A DNA stretch of 64,000 nt, from assembly GCF_044810985.1 (NCBI RefSeq), contig NZ_CP085242.1, positions 620,001 through 684,000 on the forward strand, in the 5' to 3' direction. The stretch's first letter is position 1. Each line of letters begins with the position of its first letter. The notes under the pieces were generated by a model that worked only from the letters and a program-made list of their open reading frames with translations, was not told the DNA's origin and ran no database searches. Source of the DNA: Marinospirillum sp031581385 (GTDB lineage Bacteria > Pseudomonadota > Gammaproteobacteria > Pseudomonadales > Halomonadaceae). Below are positions 40,287-49,468 of this stretch, piece by piece. A program made the position numbers and the translations under genes.

Positions 40287-41822
40287 GTGATCCCGGCACC
40301 ACTCAAGGACAAGCTCAATAATTGCAAGACTCTGCCATCACTTCCTGCAGTGGTTGTCAAAGTCATTGAGCTTGCTCGTCAGCCCAATTCCGGCAGTCGC
40401 GAACTGGCGGAACTCTTGTCCCAGGATCCCTCACTGAGTGCCAAAATCCTGGCTGCGGCCAACTCGGCCTTTTATGGCGGTCAGGAACTCAAGGGATTGC
40501 AGCAAGCCATCAATCGAATCGGCATGGAAGGTGCTCTTTCTTTATCGCTTAGCTTTGGTCTGGCGATGAACAAGAATATTGCCAGCAATGGCATGGATCT
40601 GGATTATTTCTGGAAACGCTCGCTGATCAGCGGACTGGCCGTACGCGAACTGCACAAAATCACAGAACTTAAATTTGATGTTGAAAGCGTGTATCTGGCG
40701 GCGGTGCTGCAGGATATCGGCATGCTGGCCCTGAATGAGCTGGATCCGGATATTTATGGCGTCATTTTTCACAGTGCACGCTCCCATCGCCAACTGACCT
40801 CTTTTGAAGAACGCGAATACGCCAGCAATCATGCTGTAATCGGTGCCTGGCTGGGCAAAAGCTGGGGATTACCCGACAAGTACACGGATCTGCTCTTTGC
40901 CAGCCATCAGCTGCCCAAAGAAATCCCTGCCGAAAACACCAATCTTCGCGTTCTGGCACTTTCCGGCCTTTTGGCTGACCCCTGGCTTTCCAGCAACAAG
41001 GAAATGTCCATGACCCTGGCTTTTCAGGCTGGCCAGGACTATTTGAATCTGGATGAGCACCGTTTTTCCCATCTGCTGCTGCGCCTTCAGGATCAACTGC
41101 CTAATATTGCCAGGCTTTTTGATATCAAGGCACCCAACAACATTGATACCTTCAATCTTCTGCAGGATGCCAAACACCTGCTGGTGGAGCGCAACCTGCG
41201 CATGATGCAGAAAATGGCTCAGCAGCAGAATGAAATCGAGCAGTTGAAAAAAAGCTCGGCGCGCCTTCAGGAGCAATTGAAACGCGATCCCCTGACGGGC
41301 ATTTATAATCGTCAACACACCGAGCAGGAATTACACAGCTACTTCCAAACAGTCGCCAATTCCGCTTCCTCACTGGCCGTTGTGTTTATTGACCTGGATT
41401 ATTTTAAGACCCTGAATGACCAGCATGGACACTCCGTGGGTGACTCCGCTCTTAAGGCTTTTGCTTCAGCTTTGGAGCAGGAGCTGGGCAATGACTGTGT
41501 AGCAGGCCGCTATGGCGGTGAAGAATTTGTGGCCTTGATGCCCGGCCATACCCAGGAATCCGCTCTGGAGTTTGCGCGTCGCCTCCAGGAGTACCTGGCC
41601 TCGACTCCACTGCTCAGTCACAACAGGGAAGATATCTATATTTCCGCTTCGATGGGAATTGCTGTCCATGCGCCTCATACCAAAAATAGTGAGCAGCTGT
41701 TCAGTGACCCTGATGCCCTTCTGGATGCTGCCGACAAGGCCATGTACAGCGCCAAACGTACGGGGCGGAATCAGATCCTTCTTTTCTGCAGCGAGGGCAG
41801 ACATACCAACCTTGAAGGCTGA
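40287..41822 (+). CDS. HDOD-GGDEF signalling protein
   Basis: 511 residues. The N-terminal half is an HDOD domain ('LPSLPAVVVKVIELARQPNS', 'LSQDPSLSAKILAAANSAFY'). A coiled coil near 315-350 leads to a GGDEF domain with active-site 'RYGGEEFVALMPG' and 'DLDYFKTLNDQHGHSVGDSA', so diguanylate cyclase activity is plausible. No RxxD inhibitory site is apparent five residues before GGEEF. The GTG at 40287 with AGGAG seven bases upstream is chosen over a TTG 48 bases earlier. It ends at a bidirectional terminator shared with ectC. Confidence 0.88.
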   Translation: MIPAPLKDKLNNCKTLPSLPAVVVKVIELARQPNSGSRELAELLSQDPSLSAKILAAANSAFYGGQELKGLQQAINRIGMEGALSLSLSFGLAMNKNIASNGMDLDYFWKRSLISGLAVRELHKITELKFDVESVYLAAVLQDIGMLALNELDPDIYGVIFHSARSHRQLTSFEEREYASNHAVIGAWLGKSWGLPDKYTDLLFASHQLPKEIPAENTNLRVLALSGLLADPWLSSNKEMSMTLAFQAGQDYLNLDEHRFSHLLLRLQDQLPNIARLFDIKAPNNIDTFNLLQDAKHLLVERNLRMMQKMAQQQNEIEQLKKSSARLQEQLKRDPLTGIYNRQHTEQELHSYFQTVANSASSLAVVFIDLDYFKTLNDQHGHSVGDSALKAFASALEQELGNDCVAGRYGGEEFVALMPGHTQESALEFARRLQEYLASTPLLSHNREDIYISASMGIAVHAPHTKNSEQLFSDPDALLDAADKAMYSAKRTGRNQILLFCSEGRHTNLEG

Positions 41823-41841
41823 AAAAGCTTGCCGCAACTGC

Positions 41842-41874
41842 AAAAAAAAAAGCCACCGCAAGGGTGGCTTTTTG
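41842..41874. terminator. Bidirectional terminator between HDOD-GGDEF and ectC
   Basis: AAAGCCACC (41849-41857) pairs with GGTGGCTTT (41863-41871) around a 5-base loop. It has T after it on the plus strand and a run of about ten A before it (T on the minus strand), so it can stop transcription from both convergent genes. Confidence 0.88.
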
Positions 41875-41895
41875 ATTACTGCATGAAGCTAACCA

Positions 41896-42291
41896 TCAGG
41901 CTTCATCAGCAGGGGCATAGGAGCCATCTTCACGATGCACTTCTGTACCGGTAATGGCTGGATAAAACACACAAGCCAGGGTCATGGTTTTGCTGGCACG
42001 CAACAAGTGTTGGTCATGCTTGTCCAGGACATAAACATCACCAGGCTTGATCGGCCAAATTTTACCATCAGCGACGGTTTCCACTTCCCCTTCACCTTCA
42101 ATGCAGTAAACCGTTTCCAGGTGATGCTTGTAGTGGATGGGTGTTTCCGTATCCGCATAAATGCGGGTAATGTGAAACGAGTGGTTCATCTGGTCATCCG
42201 CCAGTACCAGGCGTGTGCTGTCCCAGTTGCCATTCTCGGCTTTGACAAAACGCTCGGTTTTACGAGCTTCGTCCAGGTTGCGTACGATCAT
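41896..42291 (-). CDS. ectC: L-ectoine synthase
   Basis: 131-residue cupin that closes the ring of N-gamma-acetyl-diaminobutyrate to ectoine. The family start MIVRNLDEARKT, 'THRLVLADDQMNHSFHITRI'-type core (here TRLVLADDQMNHSFHITRIY), metal-binding region 'TPIHYKHHLETVYCIEGEGE' and 'PGDVYVLDKHDQHLLRAS' are all present. It is the last gene of ectABC, 11 bp after ectB. Confidence 0.96.
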   Translation of the reverse strand: MIVRNLDEARKTERFVKAENGNWDSTRLVLADDQMNHSFHITRIYADTETPIHYKHHLETVYCIEGEGEVETVADGKIWPIKPGDVYVLDKHDQHLLRASKTMTLACVFYPAITGTEVHREDGSYAPADEA

Positions 42292-42302
42292 CAGATGGCT
42301 CC

Positions 42303-43592
42303 TTAAGCTTGTTTGGCCAATTCTTCTTTCAGGACCTTCTCGAGTATATCCAGACCCTTGTTGAGCTCATCATCAGTAATCAGCAAGGAGCAGAGGCATT
42401 TCACCACCTGGCCTGAGTGACCGCAGGTCTCAATAATCAGGCCATTGGCAAAACAGCCAGCCACAATACGGTCGGCCAGATCGCCATCCACCACATCCAG
42501 ACCCCGCATCAAACCACGGCCGCGTTCTTCAGAATCCTTGATACCGGCATCCTGACAAAGACGAGACATCTGCTTGAAACGGTGCTCAACGATTTTACCC
42601 TTGCGCTGAACATCCTTGGCCAGGTCATCATTGGTCCAGTATTCACGCATTGCAGCGGTTGAAGTGATGAAAGCCATGTTGTTGCCACGGAAAGTACCGT
42701 TGTACTCACCGGGCTTCCACTGATCCAGGTCGCGACGCATGAAGACAGCGGCAAAAGGCAAGCCATAGCCGGACAGTGACTTGGAAGTGGTCACGATATC
42801 AGGCTTCAGGCCCGCTTCTTCAAAGCTGAAGTAGCTGCCGGTGCGGCCACAGCCGGACTGGATGTCATCGACAATCAACAGGATATCGTGTTTTTTACAG
42901 ATGGCTTCAATACCTTTCAGCCACTTGGTGGAAGCCACATTGATACCGCCTTCACCCTGCACTGTTTCCAGAAGGATGGCAGCCGGGTAATCAACACCAC
43001 TGGAGCTGTCGGTCAGGGTTTTTTCCAGAAATTCCAGACTCGAGGAATCACCGGCCATATAACCGCAGTAAGGCATGAAGGACACGCCTTGGGTAGGTAC
43101 GGCTGCAGCGTGACGGAACTTGCTGTTGGCTGTGGTCGCCAGGGCACCCAGAGTCACCCCGTGGAAAGCATTGGTGAAGGAAACCACATTGGTGCGGCCG
43201 GTGACATTACGCACAATACGCAAGGCGGCTTCAATGGCATTGGTACCGGTGGGGCCACAAAACTGAACTTTATAATCCAGGCCGCGTGGCTTGAAGATCA
43301 CTTCTTCCAGGGTTTCCAGGAAATCCCGCTTGGCGGTTGTCCACATATCCAGACCGTGGGTAATACCATCGTCCGTGATGTAATCAACCAGTGCTTTTTT
43401 CAGCTTGGGGTTGTTATGACCATAGTTGAGCGTACCGGCACCGGCCAGAAAATCAATGTATTCACGATCCTGCTCATCGTAAAGTTTGGCACCACGGGCA
43501 CGGTTGAATACAGTGGGGAAAGAACGGCTATAAGTCCGCACTTCCGATTCCATACGTTCCAGTGATTCTGAATTCACTTGGTTATTGCTCAT
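42303..43592 (-). CDS. ectB: L-2,4-diaminobutyrate transaminase
   Basis: 429-residue class III aminotransferase that makes diaminobutyrate from aspartate semialdehyde with glutamate. 'FCGPTGTNAIEAALRIVRNV', 'FTNAFHGVTLGALATTANSK', 'LIVDDIQSGCGRTG' and the PLP-lysine in 'PDIVTTSKSLSGYGLP' are present. It sits in the standard ectABC order, 38 bp after ectA. Confidence 0.96.
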   Translation of the reverse strand: MSNNQVNSESLERMESEVRTYSRSFPTVFNRARGAKLYDEQDREYIDFLAGAGTLNYGHNNPKLKKALVDYITDDGITHGLDMWTTAKRDFLETLEEVIFKPRGLDYKVQFCGPTGTNAIEAALRIVRNVTGRTNVVSFTNAFHGVTLGALATTANSKFRHAAAVPTQGVSFMPYCGYMAGDSSSLEFLEKTLTDSSSGVDYPAAILLETVQGEGGINVASTKWLKGIEAICKKHDILLIVDDIQSGCGRTGSYFSFEEAGLKPDIVTTSKSLSGYGLPFAAVFMRRDLDQWKPGEYNGTFRGNNMAFITSTAAMREYWTNDDLAKDVQRKGKIVEHRFKQMSRLCQDAGIKDSEERGRGLMRGLDVVDGDLADRIVAGCFANGLIIETCGHSGQVVKCLCSLLITDDELNKGLDILEKVLKEELAKQA

Positions 43593-43630
43593 TATTAGTC
43601 ACCTGTCGGTTTGAAGGTAAAAAGAAAGTG

Positions 43631-44125
43631 TTAGCCGGCAGTAAAGGGGCCGATTTGAACCAGCATTTCCGGCTCATGATCACCACCCAACTGCTCGGCA
43701 GTAAACATCACCTGATTGTTCAGCTCAGCTTTGCGATCACGCGCAAAGGCACGGAAAAGCCCCCAGGAAGCCTGGTTGTCGGGAGTAATGGTTGTTTCCA
43801 GATAGCGCACCTCTTTACAGGCATCACCAGCCAGAACGGCATCCATCAGCTTGCGGGCCATACCCTGCCCACGCAGTTCATCCCCGACGGCAACCTGCCA
43901 GAGAAAAAAGGTATCGGGTGATCCGGGCTTGATATAGCCGGACAGAAAACCACTAACCTTGCCATCCAGCTCAGCCACCACACAGGTTTCAGAAAAATGC
44001 GTGGATTGCAGCAGGTAGAGGTAAGCAGAGTTCAGATCCAGAGGGGGGCAGCTCTTGATAAGCTGGTAAATCGGGAAGCCATCATCAACGATGGGTTTGC
44101 GAATAATGGGAGTTTTAGTATCCAT
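43631..44125 (-). CDS. ectA: L-2,4-diaminobutyrate N-gamma-acetyltransferase
   Basis: 164-residue GNAT enzyme, first ectoine-specific acetylation step. 'DGFPIYQLIKSCPPLDLNSA', 'YLYLLQSTHFSETCVVAE', 'WQVAVGDELRGQGMARKLMD' (acetyl-CoA loop) and 'LETTITPDNQASWGLFRAFA' are conserved. It heads the operon. No ectR regulator, ask_ect aspartokinase or ectD hydroxylase gene is adjacent, so only ectoine, not hydroxyectoine, is encoded here. No strong ribosome-binding site precedes the ATG. Confidence 0.95.
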   Translation of the reverse strand: MDTKTPIIRKPIVDDGFPIYQLIKSCPPLDLNSAYLYLLQSTHFSETCVVAELDGKVSGFLSGYIKPGSPDTFFLWQVAVGDELRGQGMARKLMDAVLAGDACKEVRYLETTITPDNQASWGLFRAFARDRKAELNNQVMFTAEQLGGDHEPEMLVQIGPFTAG

Positions 44126-44157
44126 TGAGTTATGGGTCTCTGTCCAAGATGGTGCTT

Positions 44158-44185
44158 ATCTTACCAGAAAAGCACCAAAAATCAA
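44158..44185 (-). promoter_or_regulatory. Likely ectABC promoter
   Basis: On the minus strand TTGATT (44185-44180) and TAAGAT (44163-44158) are 16 bp apart, giving a transcript start about 25 bases before ectA. The match to sigma-70 consensus is moderate. Confidence 0.5.
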
Positions 44186-44211
44186 ATTTACGATTATGGA
44201 AAACTGCCAGA

Positions 44212-44232
44212 ATCATAATTTTAAATTATGAT
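44212..44232. promoter_or_regulatory. 21-bp palindrome upstream of the ectABC promoter
   Basis: ATCATAATTT-T-AAATTATGAT, perfect 10-bp arms around one base, ending 27 bp upstream of the -35 box. It is AT-rich and lacks a T-run outside the stem, so it reads as a protein-binding site and not the gor terminator. MarR-type EctR binds AT-rich palindromes in other ectoine operons, but no ectR is visible here. Confidence 0.5.
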
Positions 44233-44257
44233 AAAAGCAGCTTCCCCTTCTCTCCGA

Positions 44258-45616
44258 TCAGGTACGCGTAACGCTGCGCAGAGTCACCAGCTCTTCAGCT
44301 GACGTCGGGTGAATACCGATGGTGGCATCAAAGTCAGCCTTGGTTAAACCGGCTTTTACCGCAATACCTATGCCCTGCACTAGTTCACCGGCATCCGGGC
44401 CAACTACATGACAGCCCACAACCTTGTCGCTGGCAGCATCCACAACCAACTTCATCAAACAGCGCGAGGGATTTCCGGACAAGGTATTGCGCATGGGTTT
44501 GAAGCAGGTGGTATAAACACGAATATTTTTATACACCTTTCTGGCTTCTTCTTCAGAGACTCCAACTGTGCCGATATTGGGATGGCAGAAAACCGCAGTG
44601 GCAATATTAGAATAGTCCATAACCCTGTTTTCTTCTTCACTGTAAAGGTTATGAACAAGCGTCATGGCTTCAGCCAGAGCCACCGGTGTCAGTTGTGGCC
44701 CACCGGTGACATCACCCAGGGCATAAATACTGGGCACCTGAGTGCAGAAGTTGGCATCAATGCTGATTTCACCCAGGCTATTGGGCTTAATACCTACATT
44801 GTCCAGTCCCAGGTTCTCGACATTGCCGCGGCGACCCGTGGCGCAGAGTACGGCATCCACCTCCAGAGTACGACCATCGCTCAAGGTAACAGCCAGGGCA
44901 TTCAGGTGCTTGTCGATGCGCAAAATTTCTCGGCCCAGGAAGAAATTGACACCATGCTGCTGCATTTCCTCCTGAACAAAGCCTCGAACTTCTTCATCAA
45001 AGCCACGCAGGATTTTGTCGCCACGATAAACCTGGGTTGTCTCAGCACCCAGCCCCTTAAAGATCGATGCAAACTCGGTTGCTATATAGCCACCGCCATA
45101 GACCAGAAAACGCTTGGGAAACTCGGGAAGGTTGAATACTTCATTGGAAGACAGACACAGTTCTGAGCCGGGGAAGTCAGGGATATAGGGCCAGGAACCG
45201 GTGGCAATCAGTAAACGCTCTGCAGAATAGATCTGCTCGCCGACCTGCACCTCATGCGCTGAAACGATGACACCCCGGCCCTCAATGCGCTGCACGCCGC
45301 TGCCTTCCAGAAGACGGTTGTAGACACCATTCAAACGCAGAATTTCATTACGCTGGTTATCCCGCAAAGTCGGCCAGTGAAATTCGGGCTCACTGACCGT
45401 CCAACCATAACCGGCAGCATCCTTGAAGTCCTCGGCAAAATGCGAGGCATAGGAATAAAGTTTTTTGGGTACGCAGCCAACATTGACGCAGGTGCCCCCC
45501 CAGTAGCGGTCTTCAATAATGGCAACCTTGACGCCTCGCCCGGCAGCCGTGCGTGCTGCACGCACACCACCTGAGCCAGCACCGATCACCAGCAGGTCAA
45601 AATCATAATTGGGCAT
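44258..45616 (-). CDS. gor: Glutathione-disulfide reductase
   Basis: 452-residue FAD/NADPH enzyme reducing GSSG. The FAD motif 'DLLVIGAGSGGVRAARTAA' precedes the redox cysteines in 'GGTCVNVGCVPKKLYSYAS'. The NADPH region 'RFLVYGGGYIATEFASIFKG', 'ALGDVTGGPQLTPVALAEA' and the C-terminal catalytic His in 'IGIHPTSAEELVTLR' follow. The sequence favours Gor over lipoamide dehydrogenase. It is upstream of ectA on the same strand but separated by its own promoter-like region. grxA elsewhere in the window uses the glutathione it reduces. Confidence 0.93.
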   Translation of the reverse strand: MPNYDFDLLVIGAGSGGVRAARTAAGRGVKVAIIEDRYWGGTCVNVGCVPKKLYSYASHFAEDFKDAAGYGWTVSEPEFHWPTLRDNQRNEILRLNGVYNRLLEGSGVQRIEGRGVIVSAHEVQVGEQIYSAERLLIATGSWPYIPDFPGSELCLSSNEVFNLPEFPKRFLVYGGGYIATEFASIFKGLGAETTQVYRGDKILRGFDEEVRGFVQEEMQQHGVNFFLGREILRIDKHLNALAVTLSDGRTLEVDAVLCATGRRGNVENLGLDNVGIKPNSLGEISIDANFCTQVPSIYALGDVTGGPQLTPVALAEAMTLVHNLYSEEENRVMDYSNIATAVFCHPNIGTVGVSEEEARKVYKNIRVYTTCFKPMRNTLSGNPSRCLMKLVVDAASDKVVGCHVVGPDAGELVQGIGIAVKAGLTKADFDATIGIHPTSAEELVTLRSVTRT

Positions 45617-45670
45617 TTAATCTAATCTCTTGGTTCTTGGTTAGTGACGATCCGAATTCTCAACAGTCTA

Positions 45671-46135
45671 TTATCGGTAACGGAAGGTATTGTGACAACG
45701 TCGACAGCTTTTGGCAGTCCGATCGATTTGCCGACCCGCGGCCGACATCTGCCCCTGATCCAGCAGGTCATTGATTTCTTCCAGATTATCAATGAATTCA
45801 TTCATCAGATCATCATAACGCTCTTTTTGCTCCCAGATTTCCGGACGCGCCCGGCTTTGACCGAAAACCTCTCTGGGAGAAATCTCTTCAAAAAGTCCAG
45901 GGAGACGATAAGCATATTGAATCAGATCCTCGGAATAAGCCATGACCTCGTCAGGGTCTTCACTGCGCAGATTGACGACCTTGAAACGTAACGCTTTGAA
46001 AATACGCTCCATTTCATCAAAGGTTTCAATCCGAAGATTGACATCCCCGGACAAGGAGCCACCTTGAACAGGCAAAAATGTCAGGGCCAGAAGCAGAAAA
46101 AAAGCGGATCTTGCCGGTAAACTGTGTTTGTGCAT
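45671..46135 (-). CDS. Second cytochrome c'-like protein
   Basis: 154 residues with a signal peptide (SAFFLLLALTFLPVQG), a helical body rich in acidic residues (FDEMERIFKALRFKVVNL) and a single haem motif CRRCH seven residues from the C-terminus, followed by NTFRYR. The layout is that of cytochrome c'. It starts one base after the stop of the degenerate HD-GYP gene, so the two appear translationally coupled, an unusual pairing. Confidence 0.82.
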   Translation of the reverse strand: MHKHSLPARSAFFLLLALTFLPVQGGSLSGDVNLRIETFDEMERIFKALRFKVVNLRSEDPDEVMAYSEDLIQYAYRLPGLFEEISPREVFGQSRARPEIWEQKERYDDLMNEFIDNLEEINDLLDQGQMSAAGRQIDRTAKSCRRCHNTFRYR

Positions 46136-46136
46136 A

Positions 46137-47327
46137 TCAATTAATTCGTTTGAGTTTGATGCCCCAAACCAGGGTGGGATTCAAACGCGGCAGATTCTTG
46201 GGGTTAAAAGCCCCCATCACCGAGTACGGGTAATCACTGGTGTCCCTTTCCTGCATGCGCATAAAAAGTTGACCGTGAGTATCCATAAAACTGGTCACCA
46301 GGGGGGCTTTGTTGTCCGAAGTGCGTTTAATGACAATCGCCACCTCCCCATTGCGCAACCGTACACAGGCACCGGGTGGATAAAGTCCCAATTCATTCAG
46401 AAACACCATGCTGAGCTTGGGATCAAATTGTTTGCCGCGCTCAAGAAAGATGGAGCGGAGGCTCTGCTGGGCACTCAGCCCTGGGCGATGCGGTCGACCT
46501 GTGACCAGAGCCGAATAAACATCGCCCAGGGCAATGATTCTTGCTTCAGGACGAATCCGCGTGCCTTTCAAACCCTTGGGGTAGCCCTTGCCATCGGCTT
46601 TTTCATGGTGTTGAAAAACAATCTGCAGCCAGAGATTATCCATGACCCCGGCTTTGTTGAGCAACTTAACACCTTCCAGGGGGTGCTGTTCAACCTGCTC
46701 CCGCTGACGTTTGCTTAAAGGATCCTTCTGGGCATGCAAGCGCATCTGATAGCCATACATGCCGATATTCTGAGTCAGAGAGGCCGCCAGCATGGACAGC
46801 TGGATCTTCTGGGGCACTTTCAAGGTTCGGGCAATCAAGGCAGCCATCACCGTCACATGCAGTGGATGCTGAATCACATAAGGGTGCTCACTGTTCAGAT
46901 GCACGGCACCCAGTACAGCATCGGCATTAAACTCGACCAGCCCCTGAATCTGGGTGGCCAAAGAATAACAGCGCTTTTCAGTCTGTCCGGGCTTGGTGTC
47001 CTGCTCTTCAATTTTCTGCAGCAGGACCTTGAGCTCAAACCCCAGTTCATCCAGCTCTGCAAAGGGATTGGTGCCTTCCGTGAAAACAACCGGTTGGGGT
47101 TCATCCGGGGGCGGCCCGGCCTCTTCACCTGCATCCGAAGCCTTGCGCTCACGGTGACGAAACCCCTTGTTGAGCAGGTTGTTCAGCTTGTGCTGAGTGT
47201 CAACAGGTGCCCCTTCTTTCATCAATAACTGACCGGCCTCTGAGTAGACCGTCCAGGGCAGGGGTTTACCCAGCTCCAGTTCATCTTCTTCCAGTGGGTA
47301 AAGTTCCTGATTGTCTTCTATAAGCAT
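46137..47327 (-). CDS. Degenerate HD-GYP domain protein
   Basis: 396 residues. After an N-terminal region (about 1-110) comes an HD-GYP fold. The conserved His is in 'HPLHVTVMAALIAR', 'VEQHPLEGVKLL' is kept, and 'FQHHEKADGKGYPKGL' carries the HHE..DG.GYP signature. However, the defining HD pair is replaced by Gln186-Asn187 (SLTQNIGMYG instead of LLHDIGK). That removes metal ligands, so cyclic-di-GMP hydrolysis is doubtful and a binding or effector role is more likely. The ATG at 47327 is chosen; an upstream start adds 17 weakly supported residues. It is coupled to the cytochrome c' gene. Confidence 0.82.
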   Translation of the reverse strand: MLIEDNQELYPLEEDELELGKPLPWTVYSEAGQLLMKEGAPVDTQHKLNNLLNKGFRHRERKASDAGEEAGPPPDEPQPVVFTEGTNPFAELDELGFELKVLLQKIEEQDTKPGQTEKRCYSLATQIQGLVEFNADAVLGAVHLNSEHPYVIQHPLHVTVMAALIARTLKVPQKIQLSMLAASLTQNIGMYGYQMRLHAQKDPLSKRQREQVEQHPLEGVKLLNKAGVMDNLWLQIVFQHHEKADGKGYPKGLKGTRIRPEARIIALGDVYSALVTGRPHRPGLSAQQSLRSIFLERGKQFDPKLSMVFLNELGLYPPGACVRLRNGEVAIVIKRTSDNKAPLVTSFMDTHGQLFMRMQERDTSDYPYSVMGAFNPKNLPRLNPTLVWGIKLKRIN

Positions 47328-47433
47328 TGGGGTTCCGTGTTCAGAAAATCGGCAGATTATGAATTTTAAACCAGTCACTCCTTCACTGCATGAAACTGAA
47401 CCGACAAATTACACACAATAACAAGACATTACC

Positions 47434-47766
47434 TCACTCATCCTTTTGCTGTTGAGCTTGCTGCCAGGCCTCAAGGCTTGGATAACCGGCTTCCAGTGCC
47501 CGCTCTTCCAGGATGACCGAGTAACGACCAATAAACGCAAAGAGGGCAATAACCAGAAAGCAAAGCGTTAAACCGACATGCAAAAGGAGAACCGGTGGCA
47601 GGTACAAGCGCTGAATCAGCAGCTTGCGGCTGGGTGGCCACCAAAGAAAACCCACCAAAGCCAGAAAAATACCGCTCAAAAAATACTGGCTCGTCAGCCA
47701 GAAGCCGATCAAAATCAGGGAGCAACCAAACAGCCAGCCCAGACTCGTGGATAATTTTCCATCCAT
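47434..47766 (-). CDS. Uncharacterised small membrane protein (110 aa)
   Basis: Three hydrophobic helices are visible (LGWLFGCSLILIGFWLTSQ, FLSGIFLALVGFLWWPPS and LLLHVGLTLCFLVIALFAFI), followed by a polar C-terminus ending in a Gln-rich tail. No family is recognised. It lies divergent from the IMPase gene and upstream of the HD-GYP gene on the same strand, with about 106 bp between them. Confidence 0.65.
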   Translation of the reverse strand: MDGKLSTSLGWLFGCSLILIGFWLTSQYFLSGIFLALVGFLWWPPSRKLLIQRLYLPPVLLLHVGLTLCFLVIALFAFIGRYSVILEERALEAGYPSLEAWQQAQQQKDE

Positions 47767-47840
47767 TGTTTTTTACCTTTATTTGTAAAGCAGCAAAATG
47801 CTACGCTGATCACCTTTCAAGTCAACTTAGAGTTACAGCT

Positions 47841-48658
<818 letters not shown>

Positions 48659-48686
<28 letters not shown>

Positions 48687-49423
48687 TATTGAGTTGTTGC
48701 TGATAGCGCCTGAAAACGCTGCGGATAATCGGTAAAGATGCCGGTGACGCCCCAGCTAAAGAATTTTTCCGCCTGCTTTTTTGTGTTAACGGTATAAACA
48801 TAGAGTTCACGACCCAGCCCCTTAATTTCGGCAACCTCCCGGTGTTTCAAATACAAGGAACTGAGGTGAATTGAGCGCGCCCCCAGTGCCCGGGCCTGCA
48901 AGTGCCAGTTGTCCGGCAATTCTTCCCAGAGACAAGCACGGGGTACATCCGGCAGCAAGCGTTGGGCTTCAGCCAGAACCTGATCACTGAAGCTGGAAAT
49001 CACCAGAGGCAAGCCAGGAAAAGCCCTCAACTCCTGGACAGCCAACTGCAGGGTAATCAGGTCTTTTTCTGCGCAGGTGGGTTTGATTTCCAAATTAAGA
49101 CCCAGCCCCAACTCCTGTATCAACCGCAACCCGGAAGCCAAAGTGGCCAGAGGCTGGCTACTGCGGTCTTTCGCACCGCGTGGTGCCAGCACACGAAGAT
49201 GTTCCAGAGCACTGAAATCAAACTTTTCCACCTGGCCGCGACCATTGCTTAACTTGTTCAACCAGGCATCATGAAACAAAATAGGCACTTGGTCGCGTGT
49301 CAGCATGACATCCAGTTCAACCCAGCGCACTCCCAGCTCTGCTGCCAGCTCGATGGATTTCAGGGTGTTTTCTGGGGCAAGACCTCTTGCACCTCGGTGC
49401 CCGATGATTGCTGACATCAACAT
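48659..49423 (-). CDS. ugpQ: Glycerophosphodiester phosphodiesterase
   Basis: 254 residues, no signal peptide, so a cytoplasmic UgpQ-type enzyme releasing glycerol-3-phosphate from glycerophosphodiesters. 'IIGHRGARGLAPENTLKSIE', 'WVELDVMLTRDQVPILFHDA', 'LNLEIKPT' and 'FTDYPQRFQ' mark the GDPD TIM barrel. A second ATG two codons in is an alternative start. No ugp transporter is beside it. It is divergent from alr. Confidence 0.92.
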
Positions 49424-49468
49424 GCGATAACCTTATATAGCAAAATGAAACCTGCCTGGAGGCAAGCA

